DNA from: G038396625 sp038396625 | GTDB lineage: Bacteria; Bacillota; Clostridia; Peptostreptococcales; Thermotaleaceae | Assembly (NCBI GenBank): GCA_038396625.1 | Contig: CP121688.1 | Location: 930,001 to 994,000 of the forward strand | Direction of reading: 5' to 3' | DNA: 64,000 bases | Position numbers and translations under genes: made by a program | The notes under the pieces: generated by a model | What the model was told of the DNA's origin: nothing | Seen by the model: the letters and a program-made list of their open reading frames with translations, nothing else | The model's database searches: none | Shown: one piece after another, positions 8,891-17,704 of the stretch | Position numbering within the stretch: the stretch's first letter is position 1 | Layout of the letters: each line of letters begins with the position of its first letter

Positions 8891-9730
8891 ATGGAAATTG
8901 CGGTTTTAAGTGGTAAGGGAGGAACAGGAAAAACTACAGTTGCCACAAATCTTGCAAAAACCATGGGATGGAACTATGTAGATTGTGATGTAGAAGAACC
9001 TAATGGTTTTATTTTCCTAAATCCTAAGATTACGGATACAAGAAAAGTAGCAATACCTGTCCCTAAAATGAATCAAGAAAAATGTACACTTTGTAAGAAA
9101 TGTATAGATATTTGTCAATTCAATGCATTGGCAAATGTAGGGAATCAAATCATATTTTTTGATAAGTTATGTCATGGCTGTGGGGCTTGTACCCTTGTTT
9201 GTCCAACAGATGCCATTGTGGAAGAAGATAGGGTCATCGGACAGATAGATATAGGAAAAGATGACCATAGTTCATGCATAAGAGGAATACTAAATATTGG
9301 AGAACCGATGGCAGGACCAATCATTAGTCAATTAAAATCCTTGATTGGAAAGGAGACAACAATCTTAGATTGTTCTCCAGGTAGCTCTTGTAATGTTGTA
9401 AAAGCTATATCAGGAGTAAATTATGCTATTTTAGTAACAGAACCCACCTCCTTTGGACTGCATGATCTGAAGATTGCTGTTGAACTTGCCAGAAAGATGA
9501 ATATACCCTTTGGTGTTATCATCAATCGAGCAGAAAAAGAAGAAAGTTTGATTGATCAATATTGCAAAGAAGAAAATATTAAAGTGTTGGGAAGAATCCT
9601 TTTTGATCGTAAGGCAGCAGTATTGTATGCTAAAGGAAAGCTTTTGATTGAAGATGAAGACTATAAAAAAAGCTTTCAAGAAATGGGAGATAAGTTGGAG
9701 GAGGTGATTCTGTGCAGCTTGTTATCATAA
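8891..9730 (+). CDS. MinD-superfamily ATPase with inserted ferredoxin domain (copy 1)
   Basis: The 279-residue ATPase starts with IAVLSGKGGTGKTT (deviant Walker A). Two 4Fe-4S motifs are inserted in the ATPase domain: CTLCKKCIDIC near residue 65 and CHGCGACTLVC near 94. The ATG at 8891 is preferred over an upstream in-frame ATG at 8831 because it immediately precedes the P-loop and has an AAGGGG ribosome site. Family members are thought to couple ATP hydrolysis to Fe-S or electron transfer; the substrate is unknown. It overlaps copy 2 by 19 nt. Confidence 0.9.
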   Translation: MEIAVLSGKGGTGKTTVATNLAKTMGWNYVDCDVEEPNGFIFLNPKITDTRKVAIPVPKMNQEKCTLCKKCIDICQFNALANVGNQIIFFDKLCHGCGACTLVCPTDAIVEEDRVIGQIDIGKDDHSSCIRGILNIGEPMAGPIISQLKSLIGKETTILDCSPGSSCNVVKAISGVNYAILVTEPTSFGLHDLKIAVELARKMNIPFGVIINRAEKEESLIDQYCKEENIKVLGRILFDRKAAVLYAKGKLLIEDEDYKKSFQEMGDKLEEVILCSLLS

Positions 9731-10557
9731 GCGGTAAGGGAGGCACAGGAAAAACCACAGTGGCAGCTTCCTTTGCTTATCTCAGTCAAGAAAGCATTAA
9801 AGTAGATTGTGATGTGGATGCAGCCAATCTGCATATTGTCTTGCAGGGAAAGGACATAGAGAAGCAATCCTTTGTAGGTGCAAAAGTAGCTGTAATCGAT
9901 CAAGAGAAATGTGTACAATGTGGTATTTGTGAGGAAACATGTAGATTTCATGCCATACAGAATTATAGGGTGGATCTATTAAAGTGTGAGGGGTGTGCTG
10001 CTTGTACCGTACAGTGTCCAACACAGGCTGTTTACTTAACAGATGAAATAACAGGAGAAACGATTATTACAGATACGGATAAAGGTATATTATCTAGAGC
10101 AGAGATGGAAATTGGTGCAGAAGGTTCTGGAAAACTTGTAACAGAAGTAAGAAAAAATGCAATGAAGTACAGAAAAAATAATGAATGGGTAATATTAGAT
10201 GGTACACCAGGAATAGGTTGTGCTGTCATGGCTTCTGTCACAGGATGTGATGCAGCATTGATTGTTATAGAACCTACCCAATCAGGAGTGCAAGATTTTA
10301 TGCGAGTTCTTTCTTTAACAAAGTTTTTCGGTGTCAAGCCTTTTGTATGCATAAATAAATATGATATTCATGAAGAAATCACCCTAGAAATGGAAACGTT
10401 TTGCCAGCAGGAGAAGATTGATCTTCTTGGAAAAATTCCTTTTGACCCGAGAGTAAAGGATGCTGTGAATGCATTAAAACCTATTGTGGCCTATGATGAA
10501 AGCCCAGCAGGTCAAGCAATAAAAAGGATGTGGGAAAAACTAAATAAAAATAAATAA
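9712..10557 (+). CDS. MinD-superfamily ATPase with inserted ferredoxin domain (copy 2)
   Basis: A second, diverged copy of 281 residues. It starts at GTG 9712, preceded by GGAGGAGG and overlapping the previous gene by 19 nt. ISGKGGTGKTT opens the P-loop. The 4Fe-4S motifs are CVQCGICEETC near residue 67 and CEGCAACTVQC near 92. DGTPGIGCAVMASV is the switch region. The two copies probably form a heterodimer, as is common for neighbouring pairs in this family (inference). Confidence 0.9.
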   Translation: MQLVIISGKGGTGKTTVAASFAYLSQESIKVDCDVDAANLHIVLQGKDIEKQSFVGAKVAVIDQEKCVQCGICEETCRFHAIQNYRVDLLKCEGCAACTVQCPTQAVYLTDEITGETIITDTDKGILSRAEMEIGAEGSGKLVTEVRKNAMKYRKNNEWVILDGTPGIGCAVMASVTGCDAALIVIEPTQSGVQDFMRVLSLTKFFGVKPFVCINKYDIHEEITLEMETFCQQEKIDLLGKIPFDPRVKDAVNALKPIVAYDESPAGQAIKRMWEKLNKNK

Positions 10558-10568
10558 GGGGTGACGAA

Positions 10569-11015
10569 ATGGGGGAGAAGGTTAACGTAGGGATTGTTAT
10601 CTGTAACCGCTATCAAAATTGTGCAGGAGGAAAATGTTTTAAAGCACTGCATAATCGAGAAGGAGCGTTTAGCAGATATGAGGGAAAGGAAGTAGAACTA
10701 GTGGGATTTACAACTTGTGGAGGTTGTCCAGGTGGAAATATTGAATATGCGCCAGAAGAAATGAAGAAAAATGGTGCAGATGTGGTACATTTGGCAACCG
10801 GATTGGTTGTAGGATATCCACCGTGTTCTAGAATAAAGTATTTCACGAATTTTATTCAGGAAAGATATGGATTAGAAGTAGTGGTTGGGACCCATCCCAT
10901 ACCTGAAAAATATTATAAAGTCCATCAAAAACTAGGAACGTGGGATACCCCAATTTGGCAAGAACTTTTAAAGGATGTACTAAAAGAAGAAGAAATGCGA
11001 CTTGCATATGATTAA
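10569..11015 (+). CDS. CGGC-domain protein
   Basis: The 148-residue protein has the defining CGGCPGG motif near residues 48-54. Other conserved cysteines are CNRYQNCAGGKC near residues 12-23 and YPPCSRIKYF near 85. CGGC proteins are predicted metal or Fe-S binding proteins of unknown role. It follows the MinD-ferredoxin pair by 11 bp with a GGGGTGA ribosome site, so it belongs to the same operon. Confidence 0.85.
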   Translation: MGEKVNVGIVICNRYQNCAGGKCFKALHNREGAFSRYEGKEVELVGFTTCGGCPGGNIEYAPEEMKKNGADVVHLATGLVVGYPPCSRIKYFTNFIQERYGLEVVVGTHPIPEKYYKVHQKLGTWDTPIWQELLKDVLKEEEMRLAYD

Positions 11016-11023
11016 TACGAGTA

Positions 11024-11047
11024 CGGGCTGGTTTTCATATCAGCCCG
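11024..11047 (+). other. Intra-operon hairpin
   Basis: CGGGCTG and CAGCCCG form a 7-bp GC-rich stem with a 10-nt loop. No T-run follows, so it is more likely an mRNA-stabilising or partial attenuation hairpin than a full terminator. Confidence 0.5.
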
Positions 11048-11111
11048 AGAGGTAGTTTTAAATTTATATTCACATATGAATAATATATTATTACAAGGAG
11101 GATCATTGAAA

Positions 11112-11468
11112 ATGAAAATTGCAATTTCAAAGGAAGGAAACCATGTATCAGCACATTTTGGCCATTGTGAGGGTTTTGAAATCTTTGAAGTGAAAGAAAA
11201 CGTCATACAAGATAGAAGCTTTCTTCCCAGCCCAGGGCACCGTCCGGGATTTTTGCCCCCTTATCTTGCACAAAAAGGGATCAATATGATTATTGCAGGT
11301 GGAATGGGTGCTACGGCTCAAGAGCTTTTCAAGGAAAACAATGTTTCAGTCGTTGTGGGGGCACAGGGGACAATAGATGATGTGATTGAGCAATATGTAA
11401 ATGGTACGTTGATTTCTACAGGAAGTGTATGTACAGAACATGCTCATGAAGGACATTGCAATGATTAG
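11112..11468 (+). CDS. Second NifX/NifB-like domain protein
   Basis: This 118-residue NifX-like protein has VSAHFGHCEGFEIFEV near residue 11 and IAGGMGATAQELF in the middle. The tail is histidine- and cysteine-rich (CTEHAHEGHC), which suggests metal binding. The ATG at 11112 is 10 nt after AGGAGG and is preferred to an upstream in-frame ATG that precedes the ribosome site. It is the last gene of the operon, closed by a strong terminator. Confidence 0.87.
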   Translation: MKIAISKEGNHVSAHFGHCEGFEIFEVKENVIQDRSFLPSPGHRPGFLPPYLAQKGINMIIAGGMGATAQELFKENNVSVVVGAQGTIDDVIEQYVNGTLISTGSVCTEHAHEGHCND

Positions 11469-11494
11469 GCAGAATCTATAGATTCTGCTTTTTT
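11469..11494 (+). terminator. Rho-independent terminator of the Mrp/NifX-like operon
   Basis: GCAGAATC, loop TATA, GATTCTGC, then six T residues: a textbook terminator immediately after the stop codon. Confidence 0.9.
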
Positions 11495-11703
11495 CACTTA
11501 AAGGTAGGATAAGATAAACATGTAAGGCTCTGAAGAACAAATTCATACCCAGATTGCTTGTTTTTTGCTTCTTCCATGAACTGCAATATCAGTCTGCTCA
11601 TGTTTGAACACATGTTAAAGGAATATTACTATAGAAAATTTCGCTTTTACCTAAAAGTAAGTGGAAAAACTCTTGCATATACTTCTTTTGAATAAAGATA
11701 GGG

Positions 11704-11802
11704 ATGAAAGTTTCTACGATTTTTGGAATATCTAGAGGCAACTATTCAGATAAAATAAGTGAATGCTATTTAAATGAAAACGAAGAAAAAGTAATATCTT
11801 GA
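11704..11802 (+). pseudogene. Possible flavodoxin-like fragment or micro-ORF (32 aa)
   Basis: The frame begins MKVSTIFGISRGNYSD, which resembles the phosphate-binding amino terminus of NADPH-dependent FMN reductases (typically KxLxIxGSPRxxxN). It stops after 32 codons. A terminator-like hairpin follows at 11819-11847. Genes of that family often accompany NifX/MinD-ferredoxin operons, so a decayed copy is plausible, but the evidence is thin. Confidence 0.25.
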
Positions 11803-11818
11803 AAATTGAAATATATAT

Positions 11819-11847
11819 AAAGACCGTTGGCGCATCCAGCGGTCTTT
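11819..11847 (+). terminator. Terminator-like hairpin
   Basis: AAAGACCGTTGG pairs with CCAGCGGTCTTT (one T-G mismatch) around a 5-nt loop. Few T residues follow, so strength is uncertain. Confidence 0.5.
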
Positions 11848-12218
11848 ATGATTACTAATAAATATACATTAATTGTAGTAAAAGTGCTATTTTTATTTCA
11901 TGATATATCCTATACAACAAATAAAGGTAAAGATAAATTCTTGCCCATTGAGGAATGCCCGAACATATGTTACACTATACACAATCAGCTTAATAATGTA
12001 CCAAGAAACTATGGGCATTGAGATAGAGAATAATGATCATTTCGTATCCATAAGATATGACCCTCTTCTATGGGTAGTATAATAGATGCTTGGTAATTAC
12101 ACGAATGTTAGCGGGTACCTTTGTAGCTAAGGAATACTATATACAATGTGAACGTAAAAGATAGAACGATTATCATAAATGTGCTATGTTAGAATTCAAG
12201 GAGGGGAGATAAAGCATT

Positions 12219-12680
12219 ATGCCTAGACCAACAAAGCCGAGAAAAATTGATTTTATGCCAGAAAACAGATATTTTATGCCTATGGGAAAGCCCAAATGCT
12301 TGATAGAAGAGATCCAATTGAAATTAGAAGAAGTAGAAGCCATGCGGCTAAAGGATATTGAGAAACTTTCACAGGAAGAATGCGCTGAAAAAATGCATGT
12401 ATCACGACAAACATTTCAACTGATTATTGATGAAGCACGAAGAAAGGTTGCAGATGCCTTAACTATGGGAAAAGCAATCAGCATTGAAGGCGGTAATTAC
12501 ACTTTAAATATTTGTAAATATCGCTGCCAAGCTTGTGGACAGGAATTTCATGAAGCGTATGAAAAGGAAATACATGTTTGTCCTGTATGTAATTCAAAGA
12601 AAGTGACATGCATGGACAAGGGAAAATTTTGCATGAAAATGTGCAGAAAGTCTTGGTGTGAAAATAGAAAGGATGAATAA
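12219..12680 (+). CDS. DUF134 family DNA-binding protein
   Basis: The 153-residue protein begins MPRPTKPRKI, the DUF134 signature. A helix-turn-helix near residues 44-80 follows (LSQEECAEKMHVSRQTFQ). The carboxy end has zinc-ribbon-like cysteine pairs (CQACGQEF, CPVC) and further cysteines. DUF134 genes repeatedly occur beside NifX-like and MinD-ferredoxin genes, so it is the best candidate regulator of the operon at 7.7-11.5 kb (inference). GGAGGGGAG lies upstream of the ATG. recX follows within 5 bp. Confidence 0.88.
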   Translation: MPRPTKPRKIDFMPENRYFMPMGKPKCLIEEIQLKLEEVEAMRLKDIEKLSQEECAEKMHVSRQTFQLIIDEARRKVADALTMGKAISIEGGNYTLNICKYRCQACGQEFHEAYEKEIHVCPVCNSKKVTCMDKGKFCMKMCRKSWCENRKDE

Positions 12681-12684
12681 CACT

Positions 12685-13320
12685 ATGCCTGAAATTACAG
12701 GAATTGAACAGCAAAAAAAACATGAAGATAGGGTCAATATCTATGTAGACAACGAATTTTTTGCAGGCATAAATAAGGAAATCCTTTATGTATTAAGGTT
12801 AAAAAAAGGGCAAGAAATAGAAAAGGAAAAATTGGAAAAGGTTATTGATGAAGAAATGTACCTGCAAGCTAAAGAAAAAGCCCTTACTTTCTTGAAGTTT
12901 AGCGACCGTACAGAAAAGGAGATGCGAGAGAAACTCAAAAAGAAAGAATATCAAGATCATATTATCGATAAAGTCATTACGTTTTTAAAAGAATATAAGT
13001 TTTTGAATGATGAAGCATTGGCTAAGACAATGGTAATCAGCAAGTCTCAGTATAAAAAATACGGACGTAATCGGATCAAGCAGGATCTATATAATAAAGG
13101 GATTGAGCAAAGCATTATTGAAAACACCATCACAAAAGAGCTTGATCGTGAAAAAGAATATGAAAATGCTTTGGCATTGGCCTATAAAAAACAAAAAACC
13201 ATTAAAGATACGGATCCAAGAAAGGTATATGAAAAATTAGGGCGCTATTTAAGCTATCGAGGATATGATTTTGAAACCATACGAAAAGTATTAAATATGA
13301 TTTTAAAAGTGGAAGAATAG
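12685..13320 (+). CDS. recX: Recombination regulator RecX
   Basis: RecX modulates RecA filaments. The 211-residue protein has the three-helix repeats of the family: FLKFSDRTEKEMREKLKKK near residue 70, then the ALAKTMV and GRNRIKQDLYNKGI segments. The start at 12685 (MPEITGIEQQKK) matches family amino termini; a GTG at 12658 and an ATG at 12673 are in frame but would overlap the DUF134 gene. It is probably co-transcribed with DUF134, and a terminator follows. Confidence 0.88.
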   Translation: MPEITGIEQQKKHEDRVNIYVDNEFFAGINKEILYVLRLKKGQEIEKEKLEKVIDEEMYLQAKEKALTFLKFSDRTEKEMREKLKKKEYQDHIIDKVITFLKEYKFLNDEALAKTMVISKSQYKKYGRNRIKQDLYNKGIEQSIIENTITKELDREKEYENALALAYKKQKTIKDTDPRKVYEKLGRYLSYRGYDFETIRKVLNMILKVEE

Positions 13321-13331
13321 GAGCTATAGAA

Positions 13332-13360
13332 AACATCTGAAATTGAACAGATGTTTTTTT
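13332..13360 (+). terminator. Rho-independent terminator after recX
   Basis: AACATCTG, an 8-nt loop, CAGATGTT, then a T-run. Confidence 0.85.
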
Positions 13361-13430
13361 ATTGTCAAAATGAAAAAAAAAAAAGAACTAAGAAGGAATT
13401 TTTGGAAATATAATGAATATATAAAGGATA

Positions 13431-13449
13431 CTTAATTAAGTTAATTAAG
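13431..13449 (+). promoter_or_regulatory. Operator-like palindrome before the ROK regulator
   Basis: CTTAATTAA, one central base, TTAATTAAG: a 9-bp perfect inverted repeat 28 bp before the ROK regulator start. ROK repressors bind AT-rich palindromes of this size, so autoregulation of the sugar operon is likely. Confidence 0.6.
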
Positions 13450-13477
13450 TAAGTTTTCAGAAAGGAATATTTATACG

Positions 13478-14695
13478 ATGACGACAAAGAGAAAAGGTGT
13501 AAACCATACATCCTTAAAAATACAAAATCAGATGCTATTAATCCAAGAAATTAAACATGCAAAGGGAATGTCTAGAGCTGAGGCTGCAAAAAAACTAGGT
13601 TTAAGTGCCCCAAGTGTGTCTAGCAATATAGAAGATTTGATTGACAGAGGAATTATTACAGAAAAGGGAATCGGAGAATCGAATGGTGGGAGAAAGCCGA
13701 TTGTTTTAGAATACAACTATGAGTATGGCTATGTGATTGGTCTAGCCTTGAAGACAGATGTCTTATCAGGGGTGATATCAAATCTAGCAGGTGAAATACA
13801 ATACAGATTAGATATAAAAGAAGATTTAACTACATTTGTGGAAGAAGAACTGTTCAATATCATTCAAAAATCCATAGACCAGATGTTGCGATCTTCGTCA
13901 ATAGATAGAAAATACGTGAAATGTATTGTCTTGTCGCTACCAGGAATTATCAGTGATAATAACATACAGGTATCCAATATTTTTCCTGTTATGAAGGGAA
14001 ATCATTTGTTCCAGTTTTTGAAGGATACCTATGCTACCTATGTCATGATTAAAAATGACATTAATACAGAAGCGGTAGGAGAATACTGGAAGTTACAAGA
14101 TAAAAATCTTAAAAACATTATCTATATTAGTGCACAAAAGGAAGGAATCGGATCGGGGATTATTATCGACGGATGTCTGTATGAAGGTAGTAGATATGGA
14201 GCAGGAGAAATTGGGTATATGCTTTTGAATACGGAATTTTTAAGGGATAAAAAAGCTGATCATGCTCAAGATTATTTTGAAAGAGTGCTTTCCCATAAAA
14301 AAATTTTAAAGTATGCATTTGATTTGGCTATGGAAAAAGGAGGTTATATAAAAACAGTCACACAAGGAAATTTTTGTGACATGAATATGGAAATATTCAA
14401 AGGTGCTTTAGAGCAAGAAGATAAAGTGGCTTTGGAAACCTTAGATATTGTGGCAAGGTATTATACGGCTTTGATTCATAATATGTCCGTGATTTTAAAT
14501 CCAGAGATGGTGATTTTGAGTGGCTTTATTCGAGAATTTGGATCAGTATTTACTAAGGCAATTACAAAATATGTGCATAATATATCCATTATTCCTATTG
14601 ATATAAGATTTTCTCAATTAGGAGATATGGTTGAATTATATGGATGTATGTATTTTGGCATCGAATATGTACACAAGAATATTTTATTTATTTAA
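13478..14695 (+). CDS. ROK-family transcriptional regulator
   Basis: The 405-residue protein has an amino-terminal winged helix (MSRAEAAKKLGLSAPSVSSNI, residues about 28-48) and a carboxy ROK domain, the NagC/XylR arrangement. It is the first gene of a sugar uptake operon and probably represses it until the sugar is present. The ROK zinc cysteine cluster seen in kinases is absent, consistent with a sensor rather than an enzyme. The isomerase gene begins 15 bp downstream. Confidence 0.9.
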   Translation: MTTKRKGVNHTSLKIQNQMLLIQEIKHAKGMSRAEAAKKLGLSAPSVSSNIEDLIDRGIITEKGIGESNGGRKPIVLEYNYEYGYVIGLALKTDVLSGVISNLAGEIQYRLDIKEDLTTFVEEELFNIIQKSIDQMLRSSSIDRKYVKCIVLSLPGIISDNNIQVSNIFPVMKGNHLFQFLKDTYATYVMIKNDINTEAVGEYWKLQDKNLKNIIYISAQKEGIGSGIIIDGCLYEGSRYGAGEIGYMLLNTEFLRDKKADHAQDYFERVLSHKKILKYAFDLAMEKGGYIKTVTQGNFCDMNMEIFKGALEQEDKVALETLDIVARYYTALIHNMSVILNPEMVILSGFIREFGSVFTKAITKYVHNISIIPIDIRFSQLGDMVELYGCMYFGIEYVHKNILFI

Positions 14696-14710
14696 CAAGG
14701 AGGAGAGGAA

Positions 14711-15517
14711 ATGAAGAATATATTTGCAGTAAGTAGCAACACATACCATGGATTCACCTTAAATGAGGCATTAGCAGGAATTGCGCAAGCAGGATTTAAG
14801 TATGTGGAGCTGAATGCTGTGAGGGGGTACACGGAGCATGTACGGTGGGAAATGGATGATGAAGCAATCAGGGAAGTAAAAAAAGCTTTGTCAAAGTATG
14901 AATTAGAAGCCATTGCTTTAAGCGCACATAGTAACTTGATGCGTAAGGATGGCGTGGAAAATTTTATAAAGAGCATTAAATTAGCCAAAAGACTAGGATG
15001 TCAATATATTGTTACAGCGACAGGAGAGGCGCACGGTGATAAGGATGAAATTGAAGATGAACAGAAAATCATAGATACTTTAAAGAAAATTGTTCACAAA
15101 TGTGAAGAAAATCAAATCACGCTGGTACTAGAGACCCATGGTAATAATTATGCAACAGGAAAGCATATGGGAGATTTAGTAAAAAAGGTGGATTCTGAAT
15201 ATATTGGAATCAATTATGATACAGGCAATGTCATATTCTATGGCAATGTGAAGCCAGAAAAAGATTTGGAGGATAGTATAGAAAAGGTTAAATTTATGCA
15301 CTTAAAGGACAAGACAGGAGAAAACCAAGAATGGAATTTTCCTGCCATTGGACAGGGAGAGATTAACTTTACTAAAATTTTTCAGATTTTGAAAGGCAAA
15401 AATTATCAAGGACCCATTAGTGTAGAAATTGAATTTACACCAGAAGGACCCGGTTCCTTGGAGTATGTAAATAAAGCAGTAAAAGATTCTTATAGCTATT
15501 TACAGAATTTTATGTAG
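14711..15517 (+). CDS. Sugar phosphate isomerase/epimerase (TIM barrel)
   Basis: This 268-residue protein belongs to the AP-endonuclease-2 type TIM barrel family of xylose isomerase-like epimerases. Visible motifs are metal-ligand type strands: LVLETHGNNYATG near residue 138, GINYDTGNVIFYG near 172, and KFMHLKDK near 195. SVEIEFTP lies near the end. Such enzymes interconvert keto-sugars or inositol derivatives. The order of genes suggests action on the imported sugar or its oxidised product. AAGGAGGAG precedes the ATG. Confidence 0.85.
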   Translation: MKNIFAVSSNTYHGFTLNEALAGIAQAGFKYVELNAVRGYTEHVRWEMDDEAIREVKKALSKYELEAIALSAHSNLMRKDGVENFIKSIKLAKRLGCQYIVTATGEAHGDKDEIEDEQKIIDTLKKIVHKCEENQITLVLETHGNNYATGKHMGDLVKKVDSEYIGINYDTGNVIFYGNVKPEKDLEDSIEKVKFMHLKDKTGENQEWNFPAIGQGEINFTKIFQILKGKNYQGPISVEIEFTPEGPGSLEYVNKAVKDSYSYLQNFM

Positions 15518-15539
15518 TCGTTTGAAGGGGGCGTTGTAT

Positions 15540-16547
15540 TTGATTAAAGTAGGGATTATAGGGGCAGGATTTATTGGAAGGGTACATGGTGAGGTATATA
15601 AAAAATTAGATAACGTAGAATTAATAGGGGTAGCAGATATAGGAAAAGAGTCGGGAATGAAATTTGCGAAGGATTTTCAATGCCAATACTATCAGGATGC
15701 CCTGCTGCTTATTCAGCAGCAGGAAGTGGATGTCATTGATATTTGCTTACCCACATATTTACATGAGCAGTATGTCATCTTAGCTGCAATGAATGATAAA
15801 CACATTTTATGTGAAAAGCCTTTTACGTTAACCCTGGATTCTGCCCAGAGAATGCTGGATGTAGTAAAAAAAAGTGGCGTGAAATTCATGGTAGCCCAAG
15901 TGTTAAGGTTTTGGGAGGAATACGTAAAAACAAAGCAATTTTATAACCACGGATTATTGGGGGATATCAAGGTATTGTATGCCAACCGGCTTGGACAGCG
16001 GCCCAATTGGAATCAATGGTTTGATGATACGAAAAAAAGCGGCGGAGGCTTATTTGATCTTCATCTACACGATATTGATTATGCCCGTTATCTTTTAGGA
16101 CCTGTGCAGTCAGTTTATGCAACAGGGCAGAAAGGACCTAGTGGTGCATGGGATCATGTTATTACCATTATGAACTTTGTAAGTGGTGCAAAGGCCTATG
16201 TAGAAGGGAGTTCTCTTATGACACAGGGGTATCCTTTTACAATGACTTTGCGCGCTGTAGGCACCAAAGGTACCTCAGAATTTCGATTTGCTGGAGGATT
16301 TAACATAGAGAACAAGGAGATGGCCGCCAATCAATTTTTATTGTATAAAAATGATCAATTACCTAAGATGATCGCAACGGAAGGGCAGGATGCATATTTT
16401 AATGAAATCAAATATTTTATAGATTGTATTGAACAGAATATAGATCCTAAGATTGTGACACAAGAGGATAGCAAGGAGGTTTTAGAGATAATGCTTGGCA
16501 TAAAAAAGTCTCTTGAAACAGGAGAAGTGATTTGGTTTTCTCATTAA
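15540..16547 (+). CDS. Gfo/Idh/MocA family oxidoreductase
   Basis: This NAD(P)-dependent sugar dehydrogenase family member starts IKVGIIGAGFIGRVHG (Rossmann fold) and has the conserved EKPFTLT segment near residue 93. DLHLHDIDYARYLLG provides catalytic Asp/His residues. The TTG at 15540 is chosen because AAGGGGGCG lies 7-8 nt upstream and the family motif starts directly; a TTG at 15522 precedes the ribosome site. About 335 residues, normal for the family. Substrate unknown. Confidence 0.87.
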   Translation: MIKVGIIGAGFIGRVHGEVYKKLDNVELIGVADIGKESGMKFAKDFQCQYYQDALLLIQQQEVDVIDICLPTYLHEQYVILAAMNDKHILCEKPFTLTLDSAQRMLDVVKKSGVKFMVAQVLRFWEEYVKTKQFYNHGLLGDIKVLYANRLGQRPNWNQWFDDTKKSGGGLFDLHLHDIDYARYLLGPVQSVYATGQKGPSGAWDHVITIMNFVSGAKAYVEGSSLMTQGYPFTMTLRAVGTKGTSEFRFAGGFNIENKEMAANQFLLYKNDQLPKMIATEGQDAYFNEIKYFIDCIEQNIDPKIVTQEDSKEVLEIMLGIKKSLETGEVIWFSH

Positions 16548-16602
16548 ATATTTCTAATGGGAATATTTAAAACAAATATAAAAATGGGGGAGGACTCGTA
16601 CA

Positions 16603-17622
16603 ATGAAAAAAAAGCTATTTAAAAGCATTAGCCTGCTATTAATCATGATGCTCATGCTTACTGCATTGGGGGGATGCGCCAATGAATCTGCAGCCCCTGC
16701 TGAACAGGCAGGAAATGAAAGCCAAGAAGAAAAGAAAATGGTGTTTGGAAACATTTGTAGAAGTAGAAACGATGTATGGAACAATTATTCTATCAAAGCC
16801 TTTGAATATGCTGCTGAGCAAAAAGGGGTAGAAACCATCGTAATTGATCCTGATGGCAATATGGAAAAAGCGGTTGCAGCGATGGAGGATTTGATTACTA
16901 AAAAGGTAGATGGTATTTCTGTTTATACGATGACACCAGAGTTAGACGTTACTTTGGCACAAATGGCTAAAGAAGCAGGAATTCCTATCACATTTGAAAA
17001 CTCTTTACCAGGGGAAGAAGCAGAATATGTTGGAACTGTTGCTTGTCAATATGAAGATATAGGCTATGCAGCAGGAAAATTTATTAGTGAAACTTATCCG
17101 GGCAGCAAGTTGTTTTACTGTATGGGACAGCCGGGAATGAATATTACAGAGCCCTATGAAGAAGGTTTACATAAAGCACTTGAAGCGTTTGGCACAGTAG
17201 AACTAGTGGCAACCCAACCAACAGATTGGGGTGCAGAACAGGCGATGAATGTAACGCAGAACTTGATCCAATCAGGACAAGAATTTGATGTTGTTTTTGC
17301 AAATAATGAACAAATGGCTACAGGTGTTTTAAATGCCTTAAAGGATGCAGGATTAGATGAAAAAGTAAAAATTGTTGCTACAGGAGGAGGTCCGGACGGC
17401 TTAGAAATGATCCGTGAAGGAGAAATTGATGCCACAATGAGTGCCCCTGTTTCACTTCAAGGCTTGATTACATTTAGAAATCTTTGGCAACATATAAATG
17501 GTAAAACACCAGAGAAATTTACACCCCTACCTGTTATTCCTGTAACAAAAGAAAATGTAGAAGAAGCTGTATCCTGGGAAGTATCACCTGCAGCGGTAGA
17601 GTATATTGGTGGATTAGATTAA
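16603..17622 (+). CDS. Sugar ABC transporter substrate-binding lipoprotein
   Basis: The 339-residue protein has a lipoprotein signal peptide with lipobox LGGC (Cys25) and a periplasmic-binding-protein type 1 fold of the ribose/galactose class. It alternates NMEKAVAAMEDLITKKVDG and FDVVFANNEQMATGVLNALKD, the usual hinge and ligand segments. GGGGGAGG precedes the ATG. A strong hairpin follows before the ATPase gene, which probably lets this protein be made in excess over the membrane parts. Confidence 0.9.
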   Translation: MKKKLFKSISLLLIMMLMLTALGGCANESAAPAEQAGNESQEEKKMVFGNICRSRNDVWNNYSIKAFEYAAEQKGVETIVIDPDGNMEKAVAAMEDLITKKVDGISVYTMTPELDVTLAQMAKEAGIPITFENSLPGEEAEYVGTVACQYEDIGYAAGKFISETYPGSKLFYCMGQPGMNITEPYEEGLHKALEAFGTVELVATQPTDWGAEQAMNVTQNLIQSGQEFDVVFANNEQMATGVLNALKDAGLDEKVKIVATGGGPDGLEMIREGEIDATMSAPVSLQGLITFRNLWQHINGKTPEKFTPLPVIPVTKENVEEAVSWEVSPAAVEYIGGLD

Positions 17623-17627
17623 TGATC

Positions 17628-17660
17628 TTTGATGGAGGAAGTGTTGCTTCCTCCATCAAA
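17628..17660 (+). terminator. Intra-operon hairpin (partial terminator)
   Basis: TTTGATGGAGGAAG and its exact complement form a 14-bp stem around a 5-nt loop. It lies between the binding protein and ATPase genes. Only a weak T-tract follows, so read-through attenuation or protection of the upstream mRNA is more likely than full termination. Confidence 0.7.
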
Positions 17661-17704
17661 ATTTCAGGTAGTGGAAATCTATGATAGAAAGTTGAGGAAA
17701 AGAA

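Larger units (their letters stand above)
11495..12218. other. Gene-poor intergenic region
   Basis: This 724-bp stretch holds no convincing full-length gene. Open frames at 11827-12021 and 11900-12082 have no ribosome site or recognisable domain. Two items inside it are listed separately: a 32-codon frame at 11704 and a terminator-like hairpin at 11819. The DUF134 promoter must lie near the right edge but no clear -35/-10 pair was identified. Confidence 0.5.

Noticed and set aside
11827..12082. Two overlapping open frames in the intergenic gap
   Set aside because: No ribosome site, no domain, and the first overlaps a terminator-like hairpin.
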